Source of the DNA: Clostridiaceae bacterium
GTDB taxonomy: Bacteria > Bacillota > Clostridia > Clostridiales > Clostridiaceae
Assembly (NCBI GenBank): GCA_003510765.1
Contig: DOKV01000155.1
Location: forward strand, 1-7,388
Reading direction: 5' to 3'
DNA: 7,388 nt
In this document: positions 6,976 to 7,388 of the stretch, one piece after another
Layout: each line of letters opens with the position of its first letter
How positions within the stretch are numbered: the first letter of the stretch is position 1
Made by a program: the position numbers and the translations under genes
Notes under the pieces: model-generated
Seen by the model: only the letters and a program-made list of their open reading frames with translations
Databases searched by the model: none
What the model was told of the DNA's origin: nothing

Positions 6976-7004
6976 TTGACCGAGACAATAAAATGAAGTA
7001 CAAT
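6976..7004 (+). promoter_or_regulatory. Sigma-A-type promoter of the helix-turn-helix gene
   Basis: TTGACC (6976-6981) and TACAAT (6999-7004) are each five of six to consensus and 17 bp apart. The start of transcription would be near 7011, giving a 37-base leader. A short dyad TATTG-N7-CAATA (6974-6990) overlaps the -35 box, where a repressor could act. Confidence 0.7.
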
Positions 7005-7034
7005 AAATATTAGGTGGGATTATAGCCCTGCACC

Positions 7035-7043
7035 AGGAGGTGA
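7035..7043 (+). promoter_or_regulatory. Ribosome-binding site fixing a TTG start
   Basis: AGGAGGTGA is a full match to the 16S anti-Shine-Dalgarno complement. Its AGGAGG core ends 7 bases before TTG at 7048. No in-frame ATG or GTG lies at a suitable distance, so it supports a TTG initiation codon. Confidence 0.8.
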
Positions 7044-7047
7044 GAAC

Positions 7048-7388
7048 TTGATAGGATTAGAATATATTTTAAACCTCTATAACCTTCAACATATAGAACT
7101 TGCAGAAAAACTTGGCATTAAAAAACAAAATATAAACATGTGGGTGAAAGGGCGACAGAACATTCCAAAGAAATATCTACCGGTTTTAGAAGAACTCTTT
7201 GGTATTGCTCAGTCCTACTTTGGACGTGAGCTTTCAGAAATTGAGCAGTTAGAAATCCAGAAGGAAAAGCTGAAAAGAGATCTGAAGCCTGTAATCAAAA
7301 AGCATGAACAGCAGTTTTCTTTGGGAGAGATTAATGATCTTGTTGAAGTTCCCATCTATGATAAAGAAGAAATGAATGCAATAGAGCG
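7048..7388 (+). CDS. Xre-family helix-turn-helix regulator, N-terminal part (cut by window edge)
   Basis: The open frame runs from a TTG start to the window end without a stop (113 codons visible). The N-terminus looks like a Cro/CI-type DNA-binding domain. L-A-E-K-L-G-I-K-K-Q-N-I-N-M-W-V-K-G-R (18-36) is the helix-turn-helix, and the following I-P-K-K-Y-L-P-V-L-E-E-L-F-G-I (39-53) is the usual fourth helix. Residues about 62-87 are charged and heptad-like (E-I-E-Q-L-E-I-Q-K-E-K-L-K) and may form a coiled coil for dimerisation. The rest is not recognisable. The gene has its own promoter and strong ribosome-binding site, with repeat and dyad elements upstream that could be its operators. Its target is unknown. 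It could be a resident regulator or the first gene of a mobile or accessory module to the right. Confidence 0.8.
   Translation, partial: MIGLEYILNLYNLQHIELAEKLGIKKQNINMWVKGRQNIPKKYLPVLEELFGIAQSYFGRELSEIEQLEIQKEKLKRDLKPVIKKHEQQFSLGEINDLVEVPIYDKEEMNAIE

Noticed and set aside
1..7388. CRISPR array, tRNA or rRNA genes
   Set aside because: No regularly spaced repeats of CRISPR type, no cloverleaf-like segments with a T-loop motif, and no rRNA-like stretches were seen on either strand.

Overview
The window looks like a low-to-medium GC Firmicute, most likely a Clostridia-type anaerobe. The evidence is the gene order dnaE-pfkA-pyk, strong AGGAGG ribosome-binding sites, sigma-A-type promoters, T-run terminators, and a pyruvate kinase carrying the extra C-terminal domain common in Bacillus and Clostridium. 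The genus cannot be fixed from sequence reading alone.

Positions 1-676 are the 3' end of a group II intron. They contain the C-terminal 190 codons of its reverse transcriptase/maturase, ending in an HNH endonuclease domain, then the catalytic RNA domain V (594-627) and domain VI with a bulged branch-point adenosine (A669). The intron ends at about 676. Directly after it, in frame only once the intron is removed, comes the 3' exon of dnaE (677-2181), the DNA polymerase III alpha subunit. The intron therefore splits the replicase gene inside its conserved Y-Q-E-Q-V-M-Q-I segment, so splicing would be needed to make the full polymerase from this copy. This is the most striking feature of the window.

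Positions 2219-5093 are a glycolytic operon. A good promoter (TTGAAA-N17-TACAAT) lies in the dnaE-pfkA gap, followed by pfkA (ATP-dependent 6-phosphofructokinase) and, 20 bp later, pyk (pyruvate kinase). A GC-rich hairpin with a short T stretch follows pyk. The two enzymes catalyse the two classic control steps of glycolysis, so co-transcription makes sense.

Positions 5094-5369 contain no protein gene. This AT-rich segment holds nested inverted repeats that could form mutually exclusive hairpins, then a textbook intrinsic terminator (5287-5314). It may encode a small RNA or an RNA leader.

Positions 5370-6826 hold a TRAM-domain, iron-sulfur 23S rRNA uracil-5 methyltransferase (RlmD/RlmCD family) and its own terminator. 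Positions 6827-7047 are an intergenic region with a 27-bp imperfect direct repeat and a clean promoter. They lead into a TTG-started Xre-type helix-turn-helix regulator gene that runs off the right edge.
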